DNA of 64,000 bases from Anabaena sp. UHCC 0204 (GCF_009711975.1 NZ_VIKW01000001.1:247481-311480); one strand, 5' to 3'. Numbered from the stretch's first letter, positions 36,294-45,802 are shown. Program-made: numbers and translations. Notes: generated from the letters alone by a model not told the origin.

Positions 36294-37178
36294 ATGGAGA
36301 AAAAAATATTGTTTCGTATCAGGCGATCGCCTTTGATTATGCGATACGTGCGATCGCTAATTCTTATTCTTACAATTATCATCAGCGTTGGGTCAGTATC
36401 CGTCCAGGCTCAACCTACTGGCAACTCCTCTAAATATTCACAAAAAGTTAACAATAGATTCCCAGATTTGGGGCGGCATTTCCAAAAATTTGGAGTTGCA
36501 GGATCGATCATCATTTATGATTCAAAAAACAAACTAACCTACGAACACAATCCTCAACGCAATGCTACGGCAATGACTCCAGCTTCCACCTTCAAAATTT
36601 TTAACGCCTTGACGGCTTTAGAAACAGGTGTGATTACTGATGATGTGGCTGTTCTGACATGGGATGGAATTTATCGGGATTTTCCGGGTTGGAATCAGGA
36701 TACAAATTTACGTCAAGCCTTCAAAAATTCAACTGTCTGGTTTTACCAAGTTCTAGCCCGCAAAATTGGATATACACGAATGCAGCAATGGATTGATCAA
36801 GTTGGCTATGGCAACCGTCAAATTGGTACGGCCTCAGATATTGATCGTTTCTGGCTGCAAAGTCCATTGAAAATTACACCCAAAGCGCAAATTGATTTTT
36901 TGCAACGTTTGTATCAAGGTAATTTACCTTTTTCAAACCGGACAATGTCCATTGTTAAAGACATTATGATCCGAGAACAAAATTCAGACTACACACTACG
37001 GGCTAAAACGGGGTGGTCTAATAGTAGTAAACCTCAAATCGGTTGGTTCGTTGGCTATTTGGAACAAAACAAAAACGTCTACTTTTTTGCCACAAATATT
37101 GACATAAATCAACCAGAAAATCTACCTGCCCGCATTGAAATTACACGAAACAGTTTGCAAGATTTAGGTTTACTTTAA
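36294..37178 (+). CDS. Class D beta-lactamase-like protein
   Basis: A 294-residue exported protein with all class D (OXA-type) motifs: S98-T-F-K101 in 'MTPASTFKIF', S146-T-V148 in 'NSTVWFYQ', Y172-G-N174 in 'QVGYGNRQIG', 'WLQSPLKIT' (187-195), and K238-T-G240 in 'LRAKTGWS'. The N terminus is a signal peptide ending near 'VQAQ' (about residue 40); an alternative start is the ATG at 36339. Class D enzymes use a carbamylated lysine in STFK, which is present. It may hydrolyse beta-lactams or act as a penicillin-binding relative. No regulator or mobile element is adjacent, and the gene contains HIP1 sites, so it looks native rather than newly acquired. Confidence 0.9.
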   Translation: MEKKILFRIRRSPLIMRYVRSLILILTIIISVGSVSVQAQPTGNSSKYSQKVNNRFPDLGRHFQKFGVAGSIIIYDSKNKLTYEHNPQRNATAMTPASTFKIFNALTALETGVITDDVAVLTWDGIYRDFPGWNQDTNLRQAFKNSTVWFYQVLARKIGYTRMQQWIDQVGYGNRQIGTASDIDRFWLQSPLKITPKAQIDFLQRLYQGNLPFSNRTMSIVKDIMIREQNSDYTLRAKTGWSNSSKPQIGWFVGYLEQNKNVYFFATNIDINQPENLPARIEITRNSLQDLGLL

Positions 37179-37193
37179 ATTCCTGAATTTATC

Positions 37194-37913
37194 TCAAAAC
37201 CGGACTTTGTACAACTCGAATAATTCTCCTAATTGACGTTTTACTACTTTAGCACTCACAGCTTTAATAGTTTTTTCCCATGCAGATACAGTTTCTAGAA
37301 ATACCTCCGCACCTAAATAAGTTTCCAAAACAGCCCAATCTTCTGCTAAAGACTGTTCTGAATTCAGGATATCAAATACAAAATGTCCACCTGGTTTCAA
37401 TACCCGTTTAGCTTCTAGTAATACAAGATGCCAATATTCTAGAGGAAAATAACAACTAAATCCGGTAGCAATTACCAAATCAAACTGATTTTCAGGGTAG
37501 TTTAAATGATGTGCTGCCCCTAACTCAACACCTTTGAATAATTTTGAGTTCAACTGTGAACCACGGGAGTTAAGAGTATCTCTGGCTATATTACTAATTT
37601 CTTGCCCATAAAAAAATGCTTGCCAATCTCTCCAGGGATAGATTAAAAAACTGACACCACAACCAATATCTAAACAATGTTCATTTTTTTGAGGTTGAGC
37701 AATTTCCCAAAAGGGAGATACTATTCTATCGCCTAATCTGCCAGTAGTCCATTCCCGAAATATTGGCATTGCTTGTATTTCATCTGGTACTTCAAAGGCT
37801 TGATTTTGATATTGTTTATTAAAACGATATGCTACCTGCGCTATTCTTTCCTGCCATTTATCTGCGGGATAAGTCTTATTTGCGTAAGGATTTGAAAGGG
37901 AATTTTTAGACAT
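37194..37913 (-). CDS. Class I SAM-dependent methyltransferase
   Basis: A 239-residue methyltransferase with motif I 'CLDIGCGVSFLIYPW', acidic motif 'AFFYGQEIS', 'FDLVIATGFSCYFPLEYW' (motif IV region) and 'EAKRVLKPGGHFVFDIL' (motif post-I/V). No signal peptide. It is convergent with the beta-lactamase-like gene. Substrate unknown; the fold assignment is firm. Confidence 0.88.
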   Translation of the reverse strand: MSKNSLSNPYANKTYPADKWQERIAQVAYRFNKQYQNQAFEVPDEIQAMPIFREWTTGRLGDRIVSPFWEIAQPQKNEHCLDIGCGVSFLIYPWRDWQAFFYGQEISNIARDTLNSRGSQLNSKLFKGVELGAAHHLNYPENQFDLVIATGFSCYFPLEYWHLVLLEAKRVLKPGGHFVFDILNSEQSLAEDWAVLETYLGAEVFLETVSAWEKTIKAVSAKVVKRQLGELFELYKVRF

Positions 37914-38177
37914 TGATATTTTACTACTTTATTTGCATAATTATCATATCGGTATGATTTTAATTAGGGCTTACTGATAGCATAATGGATGATTTCTATG
38001 CCTTCACGTAAGCTATAGGAATCCGGTTTGATTCCTGAATTTTTCTGTGTAGGAAGGCAAGAGGCAAAAGGCAAGAGGATTCGAGAATATGAAGGTGTAC
38101 CGACTTTTGTTCAAAAATCAAATAGGAGTCCTATATATAGCAATAGTATTTGAATTTTGGAAAGAATCTAATCCTCA

Positions 38178-38798
38178 TTAACCATTCTTTTTACGTTTTT
38201 TGGTATTTCCTGGAGTAGCCCTTGATTCTAATGTAAATTGGGGAATGTCCTCCAGTTCAGCCGCACTCAAAGCATATTGTTCACAAACAAGACTTAAACG
38301 ATTTCCAGGGGTTGTAACTGCATTAACAGCATGGGTTAAATCACCCTGAAAGTAAATTAGACTATTGGTTTGGGGTTTAATTTGTCCAACTTGGCGTTTT
38401 TGTAATTTGAGTACCAATTCTCCCCCTTGCATATCTTCTGGTATCCGCACATAGAGAACACTAACGACAGCAGGTGGTTCAATAGTTTTACAATAGGAAC
38501 GCAAAGAACGATCAATATGTGGATCAACGCGAGAACCTGCTTTGAGTAGTAAAGGATTGAGGTAAAAAGCATTACAATTAGGCAGGAGAGCTAAATCAAG
38601 ATAAGGCTTGAAGTAGGGAAACTTTTGCTCAACTTCTGCTAAACCTTGACGCTGAAATACTACGGAAAAGCCTTTAGTATTAATAAAATCCCGGTTGAGG
38701 TTATTGATAGCAAAGTAAGGACAAGCTTGGATTTCTCCCCACAAGTCCTGGAGGTAATTAGGGGAAAAGGCGTGAGAATTTTGTTGATAGTATTTCAC
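38178..38798 (-). CDS. 2OG-Fe(II) oxygenase-like protein
   Basis: A 206-residue protein with the facial triad of 2-oxoglutarate/Fe(II) dioxygenases: H94 and D96 in 'VDPHIDRSL', H156 in 'GDLTHAVNAV', and a likely 2OG-binding arginine R167 in 'GNRLSLVCEQY'. The order and spacing match prolyl-hydroxylase-like small oxygenases. The basic C-terminal tail ends 'KKRKKNG'. Cytosolic. It may hydroxylate a protein or small molecule; substrate unknown. It is transcribed in the same direction as the methyltransferase but separated by 264 bases. Confidence 0.8.
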   Translation of the reverse strand: MKYYQQNSHAFSPNYLQDLWGEIQACPYFAINNLNRDFINTKGFSVVFQRQGLAEVEQKFPYFKPYLDLALLPNCNAFYLNPLLLKAGSRVDPHIDRSLRSYCKTIEPPAVVSVLYVRIPEDMQGGELVLKLQKRQVGQIKPQTNSLIYFQGDLTHAVNAVTTPGNRLSLVCEQYALSAAELEDIPQFTLESRATPGNTKKRKKNG

Positions 38799-38878
38799 AG
38801 TCGGTTGAATTTGTACATGAGATGCAACAGAACGCAGCTATTACCAAATCAAATAGTTTTTGATCACATTTGTAATCT

Positions 38879-39667
38879 CTAGAATAATTTAAATTTGGCT
38901 AATTGCGTTTCAATCATTCCCGTCAGCATTTGATTGAGTTCAGTTTGATCTGGAAATTGTAAAAATTGTTGGGTGGGTAAATCGAAAGGAAATTCTCCTT
39001 CTATATCTGGGCGTTGCATTTGCAGTAATAAAATCTGCTCAGATCGTTTACTGTGGATAGCATAACCCATTTCTATGCAGACGTTAGGACTGGGAATGAG
39101 TTGATTTCGTTCCTGACTATTAATGCTAGTTATTGGTGTGGTATCAGCAATAAATAATAAACTCTTCCGAATTTTTCTCATGCTGGTACGACTCAGACGC
39201 AAAGGTGCATTTTTGGGACGAGATGATTCTACTAATGTTAGGGGAAAACGCGATAGCTTCGCTCGCCCCAGGCAACGCTCATTAATAGTTTTCAAACTTG
39301 CTACCAATTCCTCTCTCAGCAAATCATTCGCTTTGACATATTCAGCTTGATAACAAAAATATATTGTTGGGTCTAGTTGCGCTAATACTGACTGTTTAGT
39401 AAAATAAATTTCATGACTAATCAAGTCAATATTCGCTACAGAATATCCACCGCTACCCTCAATATAAAACTCAATATTTTCTCCCTCTAAGTAAAGCCCA
39501 AACCAAGTTGATGTTTTTACTACGTCGCTATCCTCTAAAAAGTCTGCTCGCAATCCTGATTTTAATAAACTTTTTTTACTCAACCGAATATCTGGAGGGC
39601 GTTTTTCCAGTTCTGTAATCGGTTCATAATCCGGTAGATACCACGCTTTGAGCGCAATAATTGACAT
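38879..39667 (-). CDS. Protein with C-terminal TIR-like domain
   Basis: A 262-residue protein. The C-terminal part reads 'KSLLFIADTTPITS' (169-182), 'SPNVCIEMGYAIHSKRSEQI' (193-212) and 'GEFPFDLPTQQFLQF' (224-238). A strand ending in D-x-T, an asparagine-valine-x-x-glutamate (E199) helix and a PxDL segment are the pattern of TIR-like and nucleoside-hydrolase-related domains found in CBASS/Pycsar and other immunity effectors. The N-terminal about 165 residues are not recognised. There is no signal peptide. It stands next to tRNA-Pro, a typical insertion site. NADase activity is a hypothesis based on E199. Confidence 0.5.
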   Translation of the reverse strand: MSIIALKAWYLPDYEPITELEKRPPDIRLSKKSLLKSGLRADFLEDSDVVKTSTWFGLYLEGENIEFYIEGSGGYSVANIDLISHEIYFTKQSVLAQLDPTIYFCYQAEYVKANDLLREELVASLKTINERCLGRAKLSRFPLTLVESSRPKNAPLRLSRTSMRKIRKSLLFIADTTPITSINSQERNQLIPSPNVCIEMGYAIHSKRSEQILLLQMQRPDIEGEFPFDLPTQQFLQFPDQTELNQMLTGMIETQLAKFKLF

Positions 39668-39810
39668 AAGGCGCTATTTTTTTCTGTCTCTTGCTATTCA
39701 ATTTTAGTACAAATTTACTTAAATTTTACTTTTTACCAAGAATATTTGCCAATACCTACGGCTCGACCTAATGAGGCTAAAAGTAAACAATAATTACTGA
39801 ATTACATCAA

Positions 39811-39884
39811 TCGGGATGACAGGATTCGAACCTGCGGCATCCTGCTCCCAAAGCAGGCGCGCTACCAAGCTGCGCTACATCCCG
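39811..39884 (-). tRNA. tRNA-Pro (anticodon TGG)
   Basis: The minus strand folds into a full cloverleaf: acceptor stem CGGGATG/CATCCCG with discriminator A, D arm GCGC...GCGC, anticodon stem CCTGC/GCAGG with loop TTTGGGA (anticodon TGG), and T arm GCAGG-TTCGAAT-CCTGT. No CCA is encoded. Decodes proline CCN codons. Confidence 0.95.
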
Positions 39885-40189
39885 TAAAACCACCAAAACC
39901 TATTCCTATAAAAATCAGGATTGTGTTTTACTGGATTACTTTTCCTATAATATCACAAAAAAGAATAAATGCAACCCTATTTACATTCTCCGCCAGAAAG
40001 TGGTGAAGATGGCACGAATTTCTCCTGTTCCCTTGAACTGTGAATTTGATGTATTCCCCAACCCCAATCCCCTATCTCCAGTAACTAGTACACAACGGCG
40101 TAAGTTAACCAACCATTAAAAATTTGACAAAAGCTTGTGTAATCTGCTTTTTTAATTTTTAATCTTTAATTCCACACTGCGGTACTAGG
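39885..40189. other. Intergenic region upstream of tRNA-Pro
   Basis: About 305 bases. It should contain the tRNA promoter on the minus strand (a TATAGG-like box near 39904-39910 is a weak candidate). No repeat array, gene or strong hairpin is seen. Confidence 0.4.
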
Positions 40190-40717
40190 TTACTGGGGAT
40201 ACCAAAACATTCCCTTAATACCTTCAGGATCTGGCATAAAACCCATCGTCTTGTAGAAATCTACAACATGGGGGTCAGCAAAAAGAGTGACATTACTAAT
40301 TTCTTCACTCCTAAGTTTTTTAAGGACATATTTCATCAAAGCCTTACCTAACCCCCTACTTTGAAAATCTGGGTGAACTACTACATCCCAAATAGTGGCA
40401 TTAAAAGCATGATCCGAGGTCGCACGGGCAAAACCAATCAAACGCTTTTTATTTCCTCGTATTTGCCACATAGAGGCAACGAGAAAACTATGCTCAATAG
40501 CTTTTTTTACTTTTCTGAGAGGGCGACGTGACCAGCCAACTGCATCACAGAGTTCTTCTAGTTCATATAGGTCGATATCTCGTTCTGTACTAAAAACGAT
40601 TTGATCTTTACCTGGACTAGAATTACCTTCAACTTCCGCTGTATTCTCATTAACAGCAGTAGTTTTATTTGCCGCTAAAGATTCAGGAGTGCTAAACCAA
40701 GTTTTCCAAAAACCCAT
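40190..40717 (-). CDS. GNAT acetyltransferase (Ycf52-like)
   Basis: A 175-residue GNAT protein. Residues about 1-55 are a polar extension; the domain contains '[20 protein letters not shown]' and '[20 protein letters not shown]' (acetyl-CoA loop QSRGLG), then '[18 protein letters not shown]'. This matches the cyanobacterial/plastid Ycf52 (NSI/SNAT-like) group, which acetylates lysines or amines such as serotonin in plants. Substrate in cyanobacteria is uncertain. Cytosolic. Confidence 0.88.
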   Translation of the reverse strand: MGFWKTWFSTPESLAANKTTAVNENTAEVEGNSSPGKDQIVFSTERDIDLYELEELCDAVGWSRRPLRKVKKAIEHSFLVASMWQIRGNKKRLIGFARATSDHAFNATIWDVVVHPDFQSRGLGKALMKYVLKKLRSEEISNVTLFADPHVVDFYKTMGFMPDPEGIKGMFWYPQ

Positions 40718-41288
40718 GCCAACGCAGTTCGGGTAGTATGACTGAATTGGTTTCCACTGTTTAAAAGTGTTGATTCACATTTAACATCACTATGATCATT
40801 GCTGACCAACCCACTAAAAATATTTTAGGTGTTTTGGCGATCGGCAATAGTAATAGCTAGTTATCTGGTGTTTCGTACCAATCACTTTCAACTTTAGCAT
40901 TTTGTTTTGACACTACTCCATAAAACTCATCCAAAGGCCAAATTTTTCCCAAATCGAAGTATCTTTCTGTCTTTAGTCACCTCTTTTGGCAGCACTGCTT
41001 TCTTGACCAAACAAGATAAAAATAATCGTTGAACCACCAATTCCCACTTCAATGACACAATGAGAGCAAGTAATTTAACTGATCCGCTGTAGACTTTGGG
41101 AGATAACATGATCTGAGAATTCTAAATTAAGTTCGGAATTAGGCAATCAGCAATAGGCAATAGGTAATAAATATTCTCTCTGCCCTCTGCTCCCGTTCGG
41201 CTGACGCTCACGGCGAAGCCTGTCCCCTGCCTTCTCTCCTTCTTGTTAGCTTTAGTTTGCACCAAACAAGCAAGTCTTACCCTCAACG
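40718..41288. other. Intergenic region between GNAT and ACT-like genes
   Basis: About 570 bases. Two small open frames on the minus strand (40927-41109 and 41122-41313) have no ribosome site or recognisable motif. A repeat of the CGTTCGGCTGACGCTCACGG type near 41190-41225 is common dispersed cyanobacterial DNA. Nothing else is called. Confidence 0.5.
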
Positions 41289-42008
41289 ATGGCTTCTGGT
41301 TTAAAATCTTCAACTCTAGAACTTCTTAAACGCTTTAATCGAGCGTTTCCCCAATTCTATGAGCAATTTGTTAGCAGCGAGATTCAACTTCAAAATTTAC
41401 GACTGGCCTACCGTCTTTATAAAACCAGACGGGCTGTCATAGAGATGAAACCAGAAGGGAGCAAAAGCGCCCTACATTTTGCCTACCGTAATCAATCTTT
41501 CCTCCTGAGCGATATTTTTGGTGTGCTGGCAGCTTATGGTTTAACTATTCACGGTCTTAGTTTATACGGTCAAATTCGACCACCGATGTTAGTTTTTATT
41601 AAATTACTGGTATCTCGTGGCAGTAAAGCCCTGACTGAAAAAACTGCTGAGAACGTTTGCCGCGCTATTCGTGAAGCTTTAGGAGGTCGGTTTGAGGTAG
41701 AAGAAATGCTGGCTGTAGAATTTAATCTTGATGCTGGTTTAGAACAGGTACAAACTGACTTCTATGTTGATCCGGTCTTTCATCTCCCCGCTTTGGTAAT
41801 AGAAGCTGATAATCAACCTGGATTATTTTACAAAGTGATGTACGCTATCTGGCAAGAAGACCTGCTGGTAGTCAATGCCAATTTACTTGTTTGGCGCGGA
41901 CGTACTAGACTGATTCTCTACTTGTTAGGTCCGAATGAAAGTCTCATTCCTGAATATCTGGGTCATAGAATCGCGGAAGGAGTAAAACATAGGTTACTTG
42001 GTCAATAA
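41289..42008 (+). CDS. ACT-like domain protein
   Basis: A 239-residue protein with two ACT-like regions: 'YRNQSFLLSDIFGVLAAYGL' (about 66-85) followed by 'TIHGLSLYGQI', and 'PALVIEADNQPGLFYKVMYA' (about 166-185) followed by 'IWQEDLLVVNANLLVWRGRT'. These are like the ligand-binding ACT pairs of GlnD and of regulatory proteins. No enzyme domain is attached. It probably senses an amino acid or nucleotide and binds another protein. Conserved-looking in cyanobacteria; function unknown. Confidence 0.75.
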   Translation: MASGLKSSTLELLKRFNRAFPQFYEQFVSSEIQLQNLRLAYRLYKTRRAVIEMKPEGSKSALHFAYRNQSFLLSDIFGVLAAYGLTIHGLSLYGQIRPPMLVFIKLLVSRGSKALTEKTAENVCRAIREALGGRFEVEEMLAVEFNLDAGLEQVQTDFYVDPVFHLPALVIEADNQPGLFYKVMYAIWQEDLLVVNANLLVWRGRTRLILYLLGPNESLIPEYLGHRIAEGVKHRLLGQ

Positions 42009-42056
42009 AATTATTTAATTCAAAATTTTTTTGAATTGTTCTTTCTCTGTTTGTAT

Positions 42057-42174
42057 CTAAGTAGGTGAACAGAAAAATTTAAAGGTATGTGAAGAAAAGT
42101 AAAATAGTTTAAAACTCTCTTCCTGTTCCCTGTTCCCTTGCCCCAACGACAATTTTTAACGCCCACCTACTTAG
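42057..42174. repeat. 118-bp MITE-like element
   Basis: Terminal inverted repeats of 11 bases, CTAAGTAGGTG (42057-42067) and CACCTACTTAG (42164-42174), are perfect. The interior includes AGAAAAGTAAAAT and a TTCCTGTTCCCTGTTCCCTT block. A related copy lies at 50789-50870. No coding capacity. Confidence 0.7.
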
Positions 42175-42217
42175 TTGTATTGAGTCGCACTCACTCTTGG
42201 GGGTACGATATTTAACT

Positions 42218-43105
42218 ATGGCAACAATAGAAATCTTAGGCGTTCCACACACATACGAGTTGACAGCGCCCACATCATACCCCCATGCTTTAGTCTTTAT
42301 CCACGGTTGGCTAAATAGCCGTGTATACTGGCAACCTGTGATTTCTCGTTTATCAGTAGATTTTCAGTGTTTATCTTATGATTTACGAGGCTTTGGTGAA
42401 TCCCAGTCTCAGGTGAAATTAGATATAGGACTGACACCCACAGACTCTAGTATGGTTAGTTCTGCCTTGGATTCTCTATATTCTCCGTCTGCTTATGCTC
42501 AGGATTTAGCTGTTCTTCTCCAGCACCTGAATATTTCTAGTGCTTGGCTAATAGGTCATTCTTTGGGTGGCACTATTGCTTTGTGGACAGCGGCTCAACT
42601 ACCTGATTGTGTTCAAGGTGTAATTTGTATTAATGCAGGTGGTGGGATTTATCTCAAAGAAGCTTTTGAGCAATTCCGGTCTGCTGGTCAGAAATTTTTA
42701 CAAGTCCGTCCCCGTTGGCTTTCACAAATGCCTTGGATTGATTTGTTGTTTACTAAAGCCAGTGTATTGCGTCCCTTAGAACGATATTGGGCGCGTCAAA
42801 GACTCATTGATTTTGTTGTAGCTGACCCAGAAGCTGCTTTGGGAACTCTTTTCGACTCCACAACAGAAGCAGAAGTTAATTCTTTACCCCAGTTAGTATC
42901 AAAGTTGAAGCAGCCAGTATATTTTTTAGCTGGTGCTGACGATAAAGTGATGGAACCCAAGTATGTCCGCCATTTAGCGAGTTTTCATTGGCTTTTTCAA
43001 TATGTTGGCGATAATGTGATTGAAATTCCTGATTGTGGACATCTGGCTATGTTAGAGCAACCAGAATCTGTAGCTGAAAATATCCGGTCAGTTGTTAGTG
43101 GTTAG
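42218..43105 (+). CDS. Alpha/beta hydrolase
   Basis: A cytosolic alpha/beta hydrolase of about 295 residues. Nucleophile motif 'WLIGHSLGGTIALWTAAQL', oxyanion 'LVFIHGWLNSRVYW', and acid/histidine regions 'YFLAGADDKVMEPK' and 'DCGHLAMLEQPES' are present, so the triad is complete. I use the ATG at 42218 (MATIEILG) rather than the upstream TTG at 42197. It is convergent with tsaD. Substrate unknown. Confidence 0.9.
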   Translation: MATIEILGVPHTYELTAPTSYPHALVFIHGWLNSRVYWQPVISRLSVDFQCLSYDLRGFGESQSQVKLDIGLTPTDSSMVSSALDSLYSPSAYAQDLAVLLQHLNISSAWLIGHSLGGTIALWTAAQLPDCVQGVICINAGGGIYLKEAFEQFRSAGQKFLQVRPRWLSQMPWIDLLFTKASVLRPLERYWARQRLIDFVVADPEAALGTLFDSTTEAEVNSLPQLVSKLKQPVYFLAGADDKVMEPKYVRHLASFHWLFQYVGDNVIEIPDCGHLAMLEQPESVAENIRSVVSG

Positions 43106-43189
43106 TGATCAGTTGTCAGTTGTCATATTCCTTCTTCCTAACATCCTGACTGGGCGCAGTCCCTGCGCCCCTACCTCCTTTTTCCTGGG

Positions 43190-44233
43190 CTAGTTTTTGT
43201 ACAATTCCATGACTTGGTTCAGTGAGAGCCGGGAATGGACTCCTAATGTCAGCGGTGATGAATGTCCACGAGATAGATGTTCTGCGGCTGCACAGCCAAT
43301 CATGGCGGCGTTGTCAGTGCAGAATTTTAAGGGGGGGAAAATAACTTGGATGTTATGTTTGCTGGCTGCTGCTTGCAAGTGTTTTCTTAGTCCACTATTG
43401 GCTGCTACACCACCACCTACAGTAATAGTGTTTAAACCATAGTCACGGGCGCAGGCGATCGCTCTTTTGGTCAGCGATCGCGCTATAGTATCCTGGAAAC
43501 TAGCAACTACATCCTCTATTGGTACTTCTTTACCCTCTTTCTCTAATTGCTGCACTAAACGCAGCACTGCTGTCTTTAATCCACTAAAACTACAATCGTA
43601 AGGATGATAACCACCACCTGGTAAAGAAATTTTTCCTTCTGGTAATACAAAAGCTTGGGCATCACCTGTTTGTGAGAGCTTATCAATTATTGGTCCACCG
43701 GGATAACCCAGTTTTAACAACCGCGCCACCTTGTCAAAGGCCTCACCCGCCGCATCATCACGGGTTTCTCCCAAGGTTTCGTAGATACCATAATTTTTGA
43801 CATAAATCAAGCTTGTATGACCACCGGAAACAAGTAAGCTAAGAAAAGGAGGATTTAAACTTGGCTCACTCAAGTAAGTCGCGTAAATATGACCTTCCAG
43901 GTGATGCACTCCCAAAAAAGGCTTCTCATGTACCATAGCTAGGGTTTTGGCAGCCGTTAACCCCACCAACAACGCCCCTACCAGTCCAGGCGCACAAGTC
44001 GCAGCTATCCCATCAATTTGACTCCAGTCTAGATTACTAGATGCGATCGCCTGCTCTATTTCATAATTTAGCGTTTCTAAATGTTGACGTGAGGCCACCT
44101 CCGGCACTACCCCACCATATTGTTGATGAATAGGAATTTGTGAAGCAACAATACTGCTACATACCTGACGATTATTAATAATTGCCACAGCAGTTTCATC
44201 ACAACTGGTTTCAATAGCTAAAACGGTTGTCAT
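43190..44233 (-). CDS. tsaD: tRNA N6-adenosine threonylcarbamoyltransferase TsaD
   Basis: A 347-residue TsaD/Gcp/Kae1 protein, which transfers threonylcarbamoyl to A37 of ANN-decoding tRNAs. Motifs: '[14 protein letters not shown]' (start), 'SRQHLETL', '[12 protein letters not shown]' (metal-binding histidines), '[13 protein letters not shown]', '[11 protein letters not shown]' and '[14 protein letters not shown]'. Length and sequence are typical. It is an essential cytosolic protein working with TsaB/TsaE. It is divergent from psaF. Confidence 0.97.
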   Translation of the reverse strand: MTTVLAIETSCDETAVAIINNRQVCSSIVASQIPIHQQYGGVVPEVASRQHLETLNYEIEQAIASSNLDWSQIDGIAATCAPGLVGALLVGLTAAKTLAMVHEKPFLGVHHLEGHIYATYLSEPSLNPPFLSLLVSGGHTSLIYVKNYGIYETLGETRDDAAGEAFDKVARLLKLGYPGGPIIDKLSQTGDAQAFVLPEGKISLPGGGYHPYDCSFSGLKTAVLRLVQQLEKEGKEVPIEDVVASFQDTIARSLTKRAIACARDYGLNTITVGGGVAANSGLRKHLQAAASKHNIQVIFPPLKFCTDNAAMIGCAAAEHLSRGHSSPLTLGVHSRLSLNQVMELYKN

Positions 44234-44475
44234 AGTAAATTAATAGGGAATAGCCAAGAGGTAGCATACATTCTCTCATATTTCTCCTGCCCCCTGCTCC
44301 CTTCCCCCTGTTTCCCTAACTTTTGATTGAGAAGCTTTAACTTTTATTGACTTAAACTTTACTCAGTCCCCAGCCAAGAGTATGATAACTTCCTAGTTAT
44401 CTAAAATAAAGACTGTACAAGCCGCTTCGTTTTGTACACAGGACTTCTCGTTTTGTAATAAAAGGAAACAACTCC

Positions 44476-44970
44476 ATGACACGATTGTTTGCTTTGCTTT
44501 TGGCGATTTCTCTTTGGTTCAATTTTGCTCCTGAAGCTAAAGCACTAGGGGCCAACCTTGTACCTTGTAAAGATTCTCCCGCCTTTCAAGAGCTAGCACT
44601 AAATGCCCGTAATACCACCGCCGATCCTGAATCAGGTAAAAAGCGGTTTGAACGTTATTCCCAAGCACTCTGTGGACCTGAAGGTTATCCCCACTTGATT
44701 GTAGATGGCCGTCTTGATCGGGCTGGAGATTTCTTGATTCCTAGTATTCTCTTCCTCTACATTGCTGGTTGGATTGGCTGGGTAGGCCGTGCTTATCTAC
44801 AAGCTATCCAAAAAGGAGCAAATTCTGAACAAAAAGAAATCCAAATTGATTTAGGCATTGCACTCCCTATCATCACCTCTGGTTTTGCTTGGCCAGCAGC
44901 CGCAATCAAGGAATTTCTCTCTGGCGAGTTAACAGCCAAGGATTCAGAAATTACCGTTTCACCACGCTAA
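44476..44970 (+). CDS. psaF: Photosystem I subunit III (PsaF)
   Basis: PsaF, a 164-residue photosystem I subunit. A lumen-targeting signal peptide (about 23 residues, ending at ALG) precedes '[13 protein letters not shown]', then '[20 protein letters not shown]', one strong membrane segment '[20 protein letters not shown]' and a second hydrophobic C-terminal region. A ribosome site AAAGGA lies upstream. psaJ follows 39 bases downstream, so they are cotranscribed. PsaF docks plastocyanin or cytochrome c6 and peripheral antenna on the lumenal side. Highly conserved. Confidence 0.97.
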   Translation: MTRLFALLLAISLWFNFAPEAKALGANLVPCKDSPAFQELALNARNTTADPESGKKRFERYSQALCGPEGYPHLIVDGRLDRAGDFLIPSILFLYIAGWIGWVGRAYLQAIQKGANSEQKEIQIDLGIALPIITSGFAWPAAAIKEFLSGELTAKDSEITVSPR

Positions 44971-45009
44971 TTTATTTGTTTGCACTCACTCATTCTGGAG
45001 AATAGATTC

Positions 45010-45156
45010 ATGGCTGAAAAAAGCGACGAAACCAACTACTTGATCACATTCCTCTCCACAGCCCCTGTTGCAGCTACTATCTGGCTGACAATCACCGCTG
45101 GGATTTTGATTGAATTTAATCGCTTCTTCCCTGACCTACTTTTTCACCCCCTATAG
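45010..45156 (+). CDS. psaJ: Photosystem I subunit IX (PsaJ)
   Basis: A 48-residue single-span membrane protein reading '[20 protein letters not shown]' at its N terminus and '[16 protein letters not shown]' at its C terminus. This matches PsaJ, the small subunit that stabilises PsaF. It follows psaF by 39 bases with GGAG upstream of the ATG. It is too short for a default open-frame cutoff but is clear by sequence and position. Confidence 0.95.
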   Translation: MAEKSDETNYLITFLSTAPVAATIWLTITAGILIEFNRFFPDLLFHPL

Positions 45157-45231
45157 GTTGAAACACGGTTCAGGGAAAGCTAAGTACATTAGCTTTCTCT
45201 TCTGCATTGTTTCCCAGTAAACAATCTTAAC

Positions 45232-45282
45232 TAATGTATGAAACTCGTAATCTGAACTGTGATTGACGGGTTTCATACATTA
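45232..45282 (+). promoter_or_regulatory. Long hairpin between psaJ and psaL
   Basis: A perfect 13-base inverted repeat, TAATGTATGAAAC (45232-45244) and GTTTCATACATTA (45270-45282), encloses 25 bases between psaJ and psaL. No T-run follows. It could limit read-through or stabilise psaFJ mRNA so that psaL is expressed at a different level. Inferred. Confidence 0.5.
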
Positions 45283-45323
45283 CAACAACCAACAAGAGTA
45301 ATCCAAGGAATCGAAAAATAGTT

Positions 45324-45785
45324 ATGGTAGCAGCAGGACGCGATCCACAAAAAGGCGATCTAGAAACCCCCATCAATTCCGCTCCTTTGGTGAAGTGGTT
45401 TATTAGCAATTTGCCAGCTTATCGCCCCGGTTTAAATCCTTTTAGACGCGGTTTAGAAGTTGGTATGGCTCATGGTTACTTGCTATTTGGACCTTTTGCT
45501 AAATTAGGTCCTTTACGCAATGCCCCTAATGCTAACTTGGCTGGTTTACTGGGCAGTATTGGTTTAGTTGTAATTTTGACAGCTTGCCTATCTTTATATG
45601 CAAACAGCAATCCTGATAAGGCGCTTGCCAGTGTTGCAGTACCCAACCCTCCAGTTGATGCTTTCAACTCTAAGGAAAGCTGGAATAATTTTGCCAGTGC
45701 TTTCTTAATTGGTGGTATCGGTGGCGCAGTAGTCGCTTTCTTCTTGACAGGTAATTCTGGATTAATCCAAGGTTTATTGGGTTAA
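45324..45785 (+). CDS. psaL: Photosystem I subunit XI (PsaL)
   Basis: A 153-residue PsaL with the N terminus 'AAGRDPQKGDLETPINSAPL', then 'NPFRRGLEVGMAHGYLLFGP' leading into the first membrane span, 'GLLGSIGLVVILTACLSLYA' and 'FASAFLIGGIGGAVVAFFLT'. PsaL joins photosystem I monomers into trimers or tetramers. Here it is placed after psaF and psaJ, the order reported for cyanobacteria that form photosystem I tetramers, mainly heterocyst formers and relatives. A long hairpin separates it from psaJ, so it may also have its own promoter. Confidence 0.96.
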   Translation: MVAAGRDPQKGDLETPINSAPLVKWFISNLPAYRPGLNPFRRGLEVGMAHGYLLFGPFAKLGPLRNAPNANLAGLLGSIGLVVILTACLSLYANSNPDKALASVAVPNPPVDAFNSKESWNNFASAFLIGGIGGAVVAFFLTGNSGLIQGLLG

Positions 45786-45802
45786 TTTAATTCTTGGTAA
45801 TG

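Noticed and set aside
40927..41313. Two small minus-strand frames
   Set aside because: Both lie in repeat-like sequence without ribosome sites or motifs.
44234..44475. RpaB-type HLR1 repeats upstream of psaF
   Set aside because: Paired TTACAA-like repeats with correct spacing were not seen.
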